A DNA stretch of 64,000 nt, from positions 62,001-126,000 of the forward strand of contig JAQGDQ010000307.1 in the NCBI GenBank assembly GCA_030141605.1, read 5' to 3'. The translations under genes were made by a program, and so were the position numbers. The DNA is from Tubiluchus corallicola (taxonomy: Eukaryota > Priapulida > Priapulimorpha > Priapulimorphida > Tubiluchidae). How positions within the stretch are numbered: the first letter of the stretch is position 1; each line of letters starts with the position of its first letter. The notes under the pieces were generated by a model. The model did not search any database. It had not been told where the DNA came from and was given only the letters and a program-made list of their open reading frames with translations. Shown here piece after piece: positions 1 through 14,900 of the stretch.

Positions 1-340
1 TAATGTTTCAGAGAGGAAATAAACATGTGCATTTCATGATTTCAGCTTTAGTATAAACCATAAAATCAGTAGCAAGGTCACAAACAAGCATTAAACCAAT
101 ACGAGAGTTTTGATGATGAAATATAGGATAAGAGTTTTTGTAGCAAACTTTTATCCTACAAACCTACAAGTAGACTTCCAAAATAGAATTCTTATAAGAC
201 AGAAATGTTTCAGAAATGTAAGAAAATACTTTTCCCAAAGTGATTTTAACAAATAATCAGATATATGAACACTAACGCATTACAATAACTAGATGGAGCG
301 TCACATCATATGCACACATACTATTACCACTAAATTTTAC
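1..340. other. Intronic sequence of the carbonic anhydrase gene
   Basis: This lies downstream of the donor at 340 on the minus strand. I see no exon of the carbonic anhydrase C-terminal part here, and no recognisable repeat. Confidence 0.5.
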
Positions 341-2898
341 CAAAGTATTTCACTTGCTCCAGCTTTTCCAATATCGGCTTCAAGTTAGGATTGTCTCTGA
401 AACTGACATGGAACCAGACGGCAAAGTTTGCTAATCCATCCACACTTTTCACAGCCACTTCAAATTCCTCATATTGTGTATGATAAAACACAAAATGAAG
501 CTGAAGTGAAACACAGTTACCTAACATTAGCATCCATGGATCATGGTAAGAATTGTAAACATTTCAGTTTACAGCTCAAATGGTCAAATTTCAATTTTTT
601 ACGTAACATCTTGGCTGTCATTTCATATCACAGCTTTTACATATATACTGTTGCATTCCAAATAATAGAATAACAGCACAAAGTACAATTTGTGCATTAC
701 ACATCATGTTAGTGATCACAGTTCTGGTCAAAAAGCGAATTTTTAAAATAGAATAATGTGCCTACAAAAGTTTCTTATTAGTAGCAAGCTTACTATGTTA
801 TAATTATTCAATTCAACATAATAAACATGATTTTTCAATGAAGAAAAAAGCAATACATGACAGTAATTCTACAGGGTGTTTCAGAAGAAAAGATGTAGTA
901 GAAATATCCTGATATGTATGTAACGGAATGTACAAAATTATATGTATTGCATTCCTGTATATATCCGTGTCAGTTAACAGCAAACACTTCCCACACTTAT
1001 AGTATAATCTCTCACTGAACACTCTGGCTTAACACTCAACTGCATTTCTTTATAATTTGATCAGCATATTTCAGCATATGGGTACATTTCTACTGCACTG
1101 TTTCTTTTTGATGTATCAGTTTTTTAATCCGACAAAGGCGTGTTCTTTGCCCATTCTTTTCACTATGAAATAAGGCTGATGCAGATCATGCATCTAAGAA
1201 CCCGACACACGACAACGAGCAGCTCAGCTACCACAGCTAAACAATGAAAACAATGCTGTGCCCTCGGGAAAACAGAAATGTTACAATTACCATTTATGTT
1301 TTAAATTAAAAAAAGACACTTTGATGTGACTGAAATTTCAGCCGTTTGAATTAAGTGCAAATTTGGAGAACATGTAAAGTCCAATTAAACGTATAACCCG
1401 GAAGAATAAGCAAGTGACCCAACTAAGGCCATATTTCCTAAAAACACCTGCATATGTCCGGTTATTCGGAACGCAACAGTAAATGCGAGCACTTTAATTT
1501 TATGTCATCATAGACAAAAATAATACCTACCTCTAGAGGGAATGCCTTGCCATTTTTCGTATGCTCCGATCCTTTGTTATCTGATGAACCCCAGTGAAAA
1601 TGCAGTTCATGAGCTTTATATTGCCCTCGTAGTTCTCCACTTCTAACAAGATAATCCAAATATGATTCACTCATTAGCAACAATGCCACTGTAAAGAACC
1701 AGGAAGAACCATTATGACAAAGACTCATTGATGTCAGTTAGTGAACTGACAAATCAGCTAACCAGAAAGACAGACTGGAAAACTGGCAGTCAGTGAGCCT
1801 ATCAGTCAGTCAATAACTGAACAAATAAGAGTGATTAAACAAATAAAAATATGTGAATAAAAAACCAATTGCCTAAAATTTCCATCAAATGAAAGAATTA
1901 AATACCCTTTACTAAACGCTGTCTCAGGTTCTACTTATGAAATAGCTGGTCATTATTTATACAAATAGAGTCATTTGTTCACTCTTTCGTCAGCTTTTAA
2001 AATAAATGCTTTTCAGTCTTGCAACAAATTAACTTGTACAGTCTGATCCTGCAGGGAACCCTACCCTAGATAATTCCGTGAGTCAAATTTTTGTATTAGT
2101 GTAGTTTTTTATTACAAATACTAAGCACTTTCAAATGGTAATAACGAAGTGACTCTTCTTACATAGTAATGTTTATAATTATTATAACATTTGTTGTAAA
2201 TTGTGGTCAGCATTGTCTACAAGTCTAGCATTTTGCATCCACTAGAGGAAAATATATCAGTTGTCAACTAACCATTTCAAACCTAGTTTGTCAAATTATA
2301 CCTTGAATAAACTTCCGTTTAAACTAAATGTTGTTTCTTGGTGGAAATCCTACTTTGCCTATTTTTTTTTGCTTTTTATGAAACTGTACAGAAAAATGGT
2401 ATCAAACATTTAATAACATTTAAGAAATTGTTGTAATATACCTGTATGACCATTATTTATCAATGTAAAATTTTTCTCTACTGTTGGTTCAAATCCAGAA
2501 AAATTGAGAGGACCGGGTCCTTGTTCTTTTTTCTGAATGTTTTTTGTGTTAATATTGATGGGAGACTGTAGCAACTTTTTGCAGCTAGGGCTCCAACTGC
2601 TGACATCTGAAAAATTAAAGAAATGTCTGCTTATGTGTTTCTTTTCCACAGATATCCATAAAGAATGTACTATTACAGGCACTGTTGACAGTGCTGCAAT
2701 CTACTATTCTGAACTGACCAAAGCAGGCACACATTTAAAAACTCAACTAAATTACAGCTTATTAAAAACAAATGAAGTTTAAAAAATTGGTATAAAATAT
2801 GGCAAGACAACAAAAAGCTTACTTGAATAATTCCAACTTGTTACACCTGCCAAAATCATAACAGGTACCACCAAAAGTAATTCTATATACAAAAGCAT
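341..2898 (-). CDS. Alpha-carbonic anhydrase, secreted/membrane type (partial, 3' end off the left edge)
   Basis: Catalyses reversible CO2 hydration. Four coding exons are read on the minus strand: 2823-2898, 2442-2606, 1531-1688 and 341-500, all with GT-AG borders and matching phases (about 187 residues visible). Exon 1 encodes a hydrophobic leader (MLLYIELLLVVPVMILAGV), so the protein is secreted or membrane-bound. Exon 2 carries the family hallmark QSPINI (residues 39-44), a Cys at 34 typical of extracellular isoforms, and NNGH with the proton-shuttle His at 79. Exon 3 holds HFHWG with zinc ligands His110 and His112, and GSEHT with the conserved Glu. Exon 4 starts LHF, giving the third zinc ligand His135. 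The active site is therefore complete, which argues against a catalytically dead CA-related protein. An in-frame ATG also exists at 2943; I prefer 2898 because it gives a cleaner leader. The C-terminal third, including the expected second Cys, lies beyond position 1. Which CA isoform it matches cannot be decided here. Confidence 0.93.
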
Positions 2899-3832
2899 GA
2901 TCTTAATTTTCAGAAGTAGAGCAACAAAGAAAATGCACTCCATAATTCTAAAGAATTCTTTTGTTTCAAAATTTTAGAATGTCAATACTATTTTTAAAAA
3001 AACAATGAGTGCGAAAGCCAAAGGCCGATCAACAAGTTTGTAGTGCTCATTTCACATTCCATTATTTTGTGCAACAGATACATCACCAACAAACACTTCC
3101 TGTCCTCACATTTCTACAAATGTGTAAAACAGCTGCAAATCTTACAAAAAAATTAAAATGAACAAAACTGACCTGAGTGTATAAAAGACCGATAAATAAT
3201 GCAATCATGTTTGTAATTTTCTGTTTATAACAAATACAGTAGTAAACCTACGTATGAAAATTCCTAACTAGACTGCTTAACTAACTGTGTTTAAGTGTTT
3301 AATTGCCCGATTACTCATTTTTCTTAAGCCGCCAGATTAATAAAAAATTAAATCAAATTAAACTTGTCTACAGCTGGAACATGCATACCAAAAACAATCA
3401 TTTTGCAAAAAAATAAATACTCATTTATTTACAAAAATTCAACCCATTGCAACAAAAACAAATCATTGACAATTATTTTAAAAAATGCATGTTGATAACT
3501 GAACATTTTAAGATGTCTTTTCAAACGTTTTGCCAAATATATTTTTAGTCCAAATATAATAGCCCACGTAAACCAGCTGTCGAGAAACAAATTAAATAAG
3601 AGGCAATTAAATAAGTTTGCAATTTTGGTAATAAGTAGCGAAGTACACTTTTGCTTAAAAATGTTATTATGTTTCAATGAATTAATAAATTAATAAAAAT
3701 ATGATTGCTACATTATCAGTCTACAAATTAATTATTTGACATTAAAGGGCTACATATCACTTTTGCAAGTAAACTATTTCAAGTTGAATCTGTAGTTAGA
3801 GGTTTGTGGCACAAAGCTAATTCGTGAATCTG

Positions 3833-6800
3833 TCACTGTTCTTCATCATCTGTTAGCAGGCCTTCCTCATGCAAAGGACCATTAATCCATTCATCTTCTT
3901 CTGAATCTGACACATGTGGTGAACCTTCCACGAATGAGGCAAACCTAAAACCCGTGAGACAAACTATGACTAACATGACTCTTAGGGTATTGAGATTACT
4001 TCAAGCAAGAAATGCTGACTGTGAATTTTCAAATCAGGTGAATTCAAACCTAAACATTTTCTGTTCCAACGTGAATATCATAACTCTTGCAGTTAGGTAT
4101 TGTGTCTTAATATCAGTGCATTTATTAATTGCTCTCACTAGTACAACTGAAAAAATAGATACTGACAGCAAACTGCTAATCAAGAAAAGTTTGAAAAAAT
4201 ATCAAAATGAATCAACTTTAGAAAGTTATTTTAGGAATCCATTTTTGAAAGTGATCCCAGTACATTGTTCAGGTTGTTCACGTAATCAGACAGCCTAATT
4301 AAATATATTAAATTTTACTTATGTGAAATATTTCAGTAATAAAATTCTCACCATACAGAATGCTTGCAGGATAAAGACAAAATGCGTGAAACGCATTTGA
4401 TATTATGTTTAATAACTTAAACAAAGTTTGTTTTATAAATTTTGACAATTGTTTGTTTAATTTATATTTTAAATTTGAGTTAAATTAAATGGCAAAAACT
4501 AGGAGAAAGTCAGCCCAAAAGCACTCAAAGCAGTTTCTCTATTGTAGAGAATTTTTGAAAAGCACAACAGCACAATGGCAAGATTTAGATTCTGGCCTCC
4601 TGTGAAGTTTAGGCTGCATAGACTACATAGTTTCTAGTCATTTCTGTGATAACAATAAATTTTACTGAGCTATTCGTTTATGAGTTTTATCTGAAATAAA
4701 GCCAGTGAGAATGTCACTTCGTATATTTCACAAATAAAGGAGAAAAATGTAACTCTTCCTCAAGCATATAAAAGTAAAATCATTATAGTGTGCTTTACGG
4801 AATTTAAAGTAGTAGGCTCAATATGTATTACAGCATTTGGAATCAAATAATTACGTAGGTAACTCAGTAAACACGTACGTAAGCATGTTGCTGTGTAACG
4901 TGAACAAACTTGGTGATAATTAAGTTTTAGATTTTATTTAAGAGACAAGAAAAATAGATGCACAGTTAAATCGGAAGAATTGATTTGTTTGCTAAGTCAA
5001 CTGTGTTAAACTATTACTCACTTGTTTGGTGTTTTTAATTGACTCACTGTTTTCCAAGTATTACAGTCCGGACTTCGGCAATATTCACGCAAGGCGTCCA
5101 GCTCTTTTTTAGTAATCTCTTCCCCTTGCCTGATATACTCTTCTTCTGTTAAAAGCTTACACTTTGGTGGAAATCTCCGCCTCCTGAATAGTAATGACTA
5201 CATTGTGACTGCAGCTACATGAATGGTGTCTTCCACCTGATAGTATTCTATTCTAAAACTATACACACGCCTAAATTCATATACACACCAATGCCCAAAT
5301 GTCAAAGTATTTTAAGAAAATAGAGAAATATTAAATTTAGACAACCACATATAAACTAATTTTTCTTCAATGTCAAGATTGTAAACATTTCACATATTTA
5401 CTATTGCTTAGTTTAAAGCAAAATGCCTGTGTCATTGTTGCAATAATTAGATACCAATCAACTGTTAAAATGCTTAAATGGCTTATTGCAAAAAAGTGAT
5501 GTGTTCTTAAATTTAAACATTTGTGGATTAAGCTGCAACCAAACACTTGTTCAGTTGTGTTAATCTTCAATTTTAGTTTCATTGATCAAAAAAATACACA
5601 AATTTGGGCATTACAACTAAACTTGTCATAAATATCTCTTTCGTACAAGTTGCAAATCGTGACAACCTGCACTTTTTCCACTGATTCATTCTACTTTAAT
5701 TATACTAACTATACTTGTTTCTTGTCATGCCCCAAAATTATTTACCAAAATTTTCTAATGTGTTTTGTGCATGGAGACATAGGAACCAGATTACATGTTG
5801 TCATTAAAAGAATTATAGATATAGACGCCTCGTCAATTTGAGTGCCTTCGTAAACACAGATTAGGGCAACCAACTGCATCGACCTAAAAGAAAATCAAAA
5901 TTTCATCTTGTGATTAAACATTTTCTCATTCTTAATAAGATAGTACTAAAATTTCTATATATGACTGGAAATTTCATATTTCATCTTTTTCAGTGTAATA
6001 AGTACTGTGTATTATGGCTGCAACATTTGTCTCATTAAATGGCATTGCAGCTGATGAAAAGTTTAAATTTGGTCACAAAAGTGTGATATAAAAGAAATAA
6101 TTTTTTGCACCTTCTCTGCTTTCAAAAGACCTGTAATATTGCTATTTGCAAAGCAGGTATAAAGCTCGGCCATGTCAATATCCTTAGAAAAATGATATAA
6201 AAAATAGTTGACAATGTAGTTTACAAAATTTTGCAAACAACATTTACAAATTAGGCATTGAAAAGAGATCAGCCTTTTGTTTAAAAGTCATAATTCTGAT
6301 TTTACTGAATTCGCATTGCTTGATTACTTAAAAATTGCACTTTACAATGAAATCGCAACTTGTAACTTTTCAAGTTGTGACCAGCATAGGTCAAAGGTCA
6401 ACCGATTGCCTGTCAACTTATGCCATTAAGATGCAAGATGAGTTCAATGGTACAGTTGCAACAATACTACAATCTGTAGTTTTGGTTGACATTAGAAGTA
6501 TTCATCTCCTCAACTCCTATTTTACCCTTAGGGAGTCAGAGGTTAACCAATGTGGACGTAACTTATGCTGTAATTCATTTCATTGAAACCTTTCATTTGA
6601 CAGGCTATAAATTACTGTCCCTTGCACCCAATATATTTCTGTTCCTAACCCCCAAACTTTAGTTTTGTCCTCTAGCAGAAAATTTCTTGTACGTGTAAGT
6701 ACCATATTCAGAAGAGCGTGACCCCCCACATAGTCACATACCAAAAATTGTGGACCTAGCTCAAGAACTACAGGGGCAGATACAGCCTAATGTAAAATAA

Positions 6801-8851
6801 ATGGAGGCCACCTTGGATCGCATATAAGCATAGTTTCCTTTACCTAAAGAATATACCCTTTGAATTTGTGTTCAAGGGCTTTTGGCATCTAAACTGACAA
6901 ATCATAACACAAAAAAATACCATTTTAGAAGATCTTGAGTCCGAGTGTCTGTTACTGGCCCTCGCTTATAGCAAACCGCAAAACTAATCAAAGCTGATAT
7001 GACGACATAACCAAGCACATAATTTCTGTATGCCTGCAATACGCTATGTATATTCATCCAGAGAAATTGAAAGAAGTATAAAACGATGGATGATCCACCT
7101 ATCAGGACTGAATAAGCACCAATTTTCTGCAACAGAAATTATTTGTCAATAAATAAAAAACTGTGATAAGCTCAGGAAAACCATGTTATTACACAAGTGA
7201 TTTCATTTGTTTGCAGTAGGAACAATACAAAACCAGAAACGGGCCTGTTTCTTCCTGGCACATTGAACAGAGAAATGTGCTAAAAAACTCATTAAAGACA
7301 TTTTTGTAGCAGACATCATTTCAACAGTTTGGTAAGTAATTCTGCATGGTACCAACTTTAGTCACAGCTAAAAAGCACAAATAGATTTGACTGAGAAGAA
7401 TTAGTTTTATCAGAGTTCAAAATAACACTGCTACTGTAACGAAAATGTCACAATTGACAGGCTAACACAACAAAAAGTAGGAGTTAAAGTATCTTATTCC
7501 AAAATACAATAACTGAATGGCTCTTAATAAAACCCTGGAATTAGAACACTATCCAGGACAGAAATAAAAAAACTATCACTATCAAAACATGTTTAGAAAT
7601 AGTGAAGAAAGAAATAAAGAAACCAACTTAGTAGTCACAATTACAAACCTTTGGAATAAACCGACTAATAATAAATATGATGATAAGCAAAGAGGCAAGA
7701 ACCCCAAGAGTGATCCCTGAAGAATAGTAGAAAATCACATTCCTGAAAAAGGTGCAAATCATGTGCGAATGAGCACAAGTATTTAATTCAAGTGCATGTA
7801 AAATTTGCAATACAACTTTTTTTAGAATGCAAACAAACAAACTCAGTAGCATAACAAATTAACAATGAAACAACCTTTTAGCTACATATCATCAGTGATC
7901 AAATTACATTATTTAATTTGCTTCCACTCAATCTCACATTCTCTCTCTTTCTCTCCTTTTTCTTTATGTGCATACATTTAATAATGCCTAAAAACATTAT
8001 CTGTGGCCACATTCTTTTTTGCTCATTTCTTATTATTAGTTATTAGTTTCGCAATATTTAGATTCAACAAGGTTGAATTAGTGTAAAATGACTTGTTTTT
8101 TGTTTTTCTAATAAATCTTTAGGTGAATAGGGTAATAAAATTAATTGGCAATAATTTCTTTTTGTGTGGTAGCTATTTTGAAAACCATGACCATTTTTGT
8201 AACAATAGTAAACAGAAATGGATTGCATCACGCCATCATTGTTTCACAACATTAATTTTTTGGGAACTTTAATTTACATTGTGTGTGCAAGAACTTTTCA
8301 GCCATTTTGTTTTTTTGCATTTTTGACCATTTTCTGTTAATTTTTCAAGCTGGCAATATCTTTTTCAGATTCAGCATAGTCAAATTAATAAGAATGGCTA
8401 TGTTGCCCACCTTTTGAAAAAAACCATGCCTAGAACTTTATAGAAGCACTTTTTCAGAATTTGGGCCTAGACTATTACAGCCATTCAACGACACAAGTGT
8501 GATGTACACTTATAAGACTTGCAAGCATGAAAATGATGGCATTTCTGAGGGCCATAAACATATACAGACACAGACCTTTTCAACCTTAATGTTGGATAAA
8601 GGACAGATATTATAAAATACAAGTATACGTACTATACAAATGAGGCTAATATCTGCATAAGAAGCTCCACAATCAAAATATATTTTACATGTAAAAGATA
8701 AAAAAATATATGACAGATATTTACCTGCTGAGAGGTCCAGCCAAGAGAAACAGAAGAATGCCAAAAATCAGGCAGAATAATCTAACCACGTCAACGGCTA
8801 AATAATACGTAAAAAATCAAACTGATGCATAACATTTACAAGATTTATATA

Positions 8852-8929
<78 letters not shown>

Positions 8930-11900
8930 TATAACTACAATAATAACCATACTTTCCACTTGTGATTGTAAAACAACTATGAATCAGAAATCTTTAATTT
9001 TAAGGTGTGCTTACTCTTAATTTGTGTTTTAAGTTATTTTTATTGATTTATTCGCTTTGTGACTTTAAGATAGGCATGTACATAAATATGAATGTTTTTA
9101 TACATACTTTTTATCAGTTATGCAAGCCTATTGGTCATATTTACTGTGATTTTACTGTAATCTCCTGGGGAAATTGTATCTGATTTTAGATTATGCTGAC
9201 GTGATCATGCACAATACATCATTAAATTATTATTATTATTATTATTATTATTAGAACAAAAATTAGCTGCCCAATGAATTATAAAAATAGTTCCTTACAA
9301 AAAAATTAAAAAAAAACCTTTTTAGCCTAGGAGTTCACAATGATTCATATTACATCTCTTGTACCAACGATCTGAGAACTACAATCCATTGACGATTTAT
9401 TGTAGATCACTTACTGGTCACTCTTAAGGTTTAAAGTAAATAATTGATACCTGAACTTCTGTATTGTAAATAATACTATAGGTTAAAAATTTCTCGGTGT
9501 GCTAAAAATAGCTACCACCACCCTGCCTTCCTCTTTGAGTTGTTCTTAAATGGACCTTGTCTTCATTAATTAAGAACTACTGATCTTTATTCAGTAAGAT
9601 GCATTTTGCACTTTAATTATTGTACTCAAAATATGATTAAAATTGATTTTGGAGGTACCACTTTCAGGAACACTCCTTACCTAAAGCACAAACATGAAAT
9701 CTTAAGAGCGACCAATAAATGATATCCACAGCTAAATTCAGTATTTAAGAAGCACAGGACTTTAATTAGCGAGATCTAACGAACAACTTTCAAAAAGCTT
9801 CATTAATGTACTGAAAGTGTGAATTAAACTGATTTTGTGAGTCTTAAGGTGTAAAGAACATTTTGCAAAGTTTCATTGATGTACTAAAATGTTATTTAAA
9901 GTGATTTGAGAGTACTTTTAGGAGTGCCCTCTACTTAGGGTTACAATTTAAAAACTTAAGAGTGAGCAGTAAGTGACTCCAACAGACTATCCAACACTCA
10001 AACTCTTTGTATGCAAGATGTAATATAAATCTCTGTCAGCTCCTGCTCAGTGCACTATGTATAACTGTTTAACTCATATGCAACCAAACCAGTAGATAAA
10101 ACAGACAACCTTTTCCAGCATGATGGAAAATATACAGTTGGCTATACAGCTTCATTAAATTTAAGGTTTGGGAAATGATGCCTAGAACTCTAAACTATAA
10201 CATTTATTTTCGTACCGAGAATAAAATATTGCCAACTTACCAATGACATTAAAATAAATGGTGTAGCCACGATCAGCAACCATACCGAGACACGACTTTT
10301 TAAAAGGATGGAGAGTGACAGACCGCGACCGTAAAGGGGTGGGGTTTATCCAGCTTGATTCAAAATTTTCGTACAGTTCATGAACAACGGAAGCATTGTC
10401 ACCAATAAACTGTCCAGCAATATGTTGCTCATTAACAATATCAATTTCAACCTAAACAAAAATAAAAAGCAATGTAATTAGCAATAAATTTGTTACCTTA
10501 CCTTACGTTACCTTATGTTGTTTTGGCAAAGTTGTTCTTCTAGCCATATCATGTATATATGCTCGTACCCATATCCTCAAAGGAGGCCGGGTATATGTAG
10601 ATTATCTCTTTCCCAGCCTAGTGCTTGTCCAATCTTCTCTTAAATACATCGACACTTGGTGCGCATACCATATCGTTGGGTAAACAATTCCATGCATCTA
10701 CAATTCTGTGCGAAAAACGATTCAATCCTATACACTTTTTTGATCCGAACTTATATAACTTTAGTGAATTGCTTTGGCCTCTGGTGATTGATTTGGCCAC
10801 CTGCGATCAGTTTCAACTGTGGGCTTACAACTTTATCATATACATTTGTTAAGATCTTATAAGCCTCAATCATGTCACCTCTTAGTCTCCTGTAAGCTAG
10901 TGTTGGCAATTTAAGGAAACTGGACGTCCAAGATGTGCAAGATTGGACGTTTAGTCTTGCAAATGCCAATTCACTATCAATGTAGCATTGTTATATTAAA
11001 ACAAGTTCGACTGGAACTATTCGTTGGGCGACTTATTGAACTCGAGGTCATGGATTAGAAATGACGTCAATGTCCTCATCAGGAATTTAAGAAGGCAAGT
11101 CAAAAATCCGATTCAGTCATTTACAAATCCTGCATAAAACCTGCAAATTTAAACTCCGGCGACGATTTTTAGGTGTGGCCATTTTAATGTTTAAGTTATT
11201 TGAAACAAATTTAGATAGCAGCGTGCAAAGTTTGAAAAAATAATCAGAGCATTCATTATTCATAGCACACTCTCTGCTGTTATTTTATTAAGTACAAATT
11301 ATTTTGTATTGTCAATGTGTTTTTGGTGAACCAATGGTGCACAGGGATGGTTATACAATGACGTGTTACCATATGGCACAAACATCTTAAATTATTAAGA
11401 ATTTTCTTTTCCAATTACATAAGTCTTTCAAACAAGCAAGTGTAATCCTAAGTAATACAAGTTGTACGAAAAGTTTTTTGGGATATGCTGTACTTTAAAT
11501 TCCCTTTTCCAATCCTTTTCTACTTTATAGAATTCAAATTACGAAAACTCACCACTGGTTTCACCCATAGTCTGCGCAAACAGAGATGAAAGACAACGGG
11601 CTCACCATTATAACAATAAATATTTAATGAATCCTGATTTTCATCTACTTTAATGTGACGTTGAAATCCATTGTAAAGTTCTGCAACAAAAACGAAAATA
11701 CTGTAAAAAACTGAAACAAAATCAATATGCATAAATTTGAGATGCTGTGTGTTGACTTGCACAAGATTTTGTTCACTGCTCTTTTTGTGTATACAGATGA
11801 CAATGACTAGTAAGCTAGAAGAATTGAGCTCGTTCAGTGGTAAAGTTTAACTTTACGTACTCCAAAGTCTGAGCATTGCTGTCACAAATCTGAAAACTGT

Positions 11901-14900
11901 AGTGGCTTATACTGCCTTGCCCTATGTACATCAGCAGTTAACCATGACACGGAGAATGCTCACGTAAATATTATAATTTACACAACTGCTACATAAACAT
12001 TATAAGCAAAGGAAGACTATGTAACCAAACATGCTCGTTGTCTCATAACTAGTCACTCGCTAGCTATAACAGCCGGGAAGATTTTTATTACAAATTTTAC
12101 TGTCTAAAGATGTCACATACTTGCAAAATTCTATTTATAAACCATTATTACAGAACTATAATGCAGCCAAAACTGCATACCAAATTTACTGCAAGTTGTA
12201 CTTACTGTTAGCAACATCCAAACTAATTCTACTCGAAAATTCCCAAGTCAATGCACCACTTTTAACCCCTTGACTCCCAAATCTGATTATTATTTTGTAT
12301 TTTTACATACAACAAAAACATTTTTTTATTTAGTATGCCTATAAGACTAGATGCAAAATGCAAAATTTGACTGCCATTGCTCATCATTATTTAGACCTTG
12401 CATAGTGTCAAAGTAGTGGAATGTGATAGTATTACTGTGCCATTTTTTACTATTTTGGACTAAATAGTAAAATTTTTTTATTGAATCCTTCGAGTTATGT
12501 TAAATTACATTTACATGACTACTCAATAGCACAAAATTAATATTAGTTACTATGTGTTCACAAATAACCAAGCTTAACATCATGACTCAATTATAATCTC
12601 AAATTGTGCAATGCTAAAAACTACAGTGTTGCAGTAACTTACATTACAGAAGAATTCAGCAAGCTTTTACTTCACTGCCTTGTTCAGTGATAGCACTGCA
12701 GGCTCTAGCAAACTAGCACTAATAATAATTCCAACAGCACTTTAAATATAAAAAAAATTCTGCTATTGTTTGGTTTACATTGTAACTCAGTTTCAATGTT
12801 CATCTTAGTCGATAAATTCAGATTTGGATTTTTAAATATTTTCATGACTGATAATTGTAAGTGTTGAGATTTTATTGGATGACTTCTTTACGCAAGACGT
12901 TTTCGGGTAACCAAACAACAGATTACATGGGCGAATGCGATATCATGAGGATGTAATTTGGTTTATCTAAATTTTCCAAGGATCTTATTTTCCCTATTGT
13001 GGTTGCTTTGTCTTAGGCCATTATTATCCACCATTCCTAAATATATACTGTTATATTGCCATGATTAGGGGTTAAGCAAGTGCATTCATAGAAATCCCAT
13101 ATTTTTCCACATTGAAGTAACAGTCAATTAAAGATTCAGTCTTTAGTAGAGTTATGTGCTAATCACCATAGCAGGCAAATTATTCCATTCAATCACTACT
13201 CTCACAACATGTGAAAATTTAAAATATACAATTACAATATCATCATTTTTCTTAATTTCCAGGTCTTTAGCAGTTAACTGGTTCAAAATGTAAAAGGTAT
13301 GTTGCTTCCCCAAACTCCCTGGCTGAATTGTGGATTCTCTGCCAGTAGCAGCTGTTTTGGCACTTGGCCATTTTAGTATACATTAGCTAGCATGAACAAG
13401 GCTTGAAAGATCTTCACAGATTGATAGATCAGAATACGTCTGGTAGATTGATAGTCTCCAGAACACGTCTGGTAGATTGACACAAATTTTTATTTAAAAT
13501 GTTTTTCTCAAAATTTCAATGAACGAAATTCAGACGTTTACCTCTTTATACGTAAAAATGACAAAACAATTCAACATTTTAATACTCATCAAAGTTATAA
13601 TGTAATGATTACTTGAGGTAATATTTTTTCTGTGTGCCTGCATATATACTCTGCAATTTGTCTCTAGATATTGCATTGTCCAAGCCCTCCTAACTGGCAG
13701 TGTTAAATTTTACTACACAATAGTTCGAACTTAAAAGTGTTACCTTGCTAAGTCATTAAAATGTGGTTGGCTTCAAATTACGCTTATAATTACAGTAGCA
13801 ACTGACCTTGCCACCTAGTCACCAGCCATTACAAGTCATGTGCTAATATCATAAAAAAATTCACAGTTTAATTATTTTATGACACTGAGAATACGTCTTT
13901 CAGTAGTTAAACAACATCAGACATAACATGTATTCAAATGGGTGATATATTCTGCAGAATCATTTTTAAAGTTGTTCTAGTAAAGTGGTAGAAACAATGA
14001 GACAAACAAAAATAAGAGCTACTTTCTATCTTGCATCACAGTTTTAAATCACTCAACCCATGTGTGCTAGATATGTACACAGACTACTAATTAATTAAGA
14101 CTATGTGTTAGTGTACAACAATAACTGAAATAATGCTTGAAGATAGCAACAGTATTGCCAATGGAAACACATATAAGTGGAGAATATATGATTATACCAA
14201 ATATTTGTTTGTTACAATTTGTGCCAAGATTCCATTAATCAATGCAAAAATATTACAAATTGATTATATTACATTAGGTCTATGTATAAATAAAAAATGT
14301 CCTAAAATGCAAATAACCAAACTCATTCTGCATTATGCAAAATATACAGTATTTAAAAACAATCATCACAATAGTACAATTAACAATTTAAACCTTTCAG
14401 CTTACAATTTTCAGATCCTTCAAAAAAAAGAATAAGTACTATTATTGAAGACGGTTCATATAACCTCTTCAAGTTTTTCAGAAGGAGTGACTGTTCCCAT
14501 AATGCTTATCGCATCACCTCTTTGTAAAGTAACAGATTAATGTTGGAATAAAAAACTAGGTAATCTACTCTCCCCATGGCATATCGAATATGTTTGCCTA
14601 ATGTACTACGAAATTTCAGTACCAAGGGTGCCAAAGGCAATTGGCACAAAATAGAATGTTGGCAAAAGACCATATTTTGAATGTTTTCTGTTTTCAACTA
14701 ATTGAGCCACATAACCTGCAACTGGGAGAATATTGTAATAAAATTTACATTTTAGAAGCCTAAATTTTCGAATATTTGTGAGGCTATGTGGCAGTCTTTG
14801 TTGCAATACGATACATCTAGGCTTCTACGATCATTCCTGGGCCAGAGATGGGCGGATAGCAGATTTGCGGTCATGCCATTGCGGTATCCGCATTAATTTT

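Noticed and set aside
3954-4298. 114-codon open frame on the plus strand
   Set aside because: Lies antisense within a NEMP intron, has no recognisable domain, and its AT-rich codon make-up is that of the intron. Probably chance.
12206-12282. A possible extra NEMP exon with a good GTAAGT donor
   Set aside because: Its length (77) and start phase do not fit between exons 1 and 2, which already join in frame; the acceptor has a poor pyrimidine tract.
13436-13480. ACGTCTGGTAGATTGA repeated twice, 29 bases apart
   Set aside because: Too short and isolated to interpret; simple local duplication.
14133-14435. 100-codon open frame on the plus strand
   Set aside because: Low-complexity Asn/Ile/Lys-rich translation inside NEMP intron 1, with no family motif.
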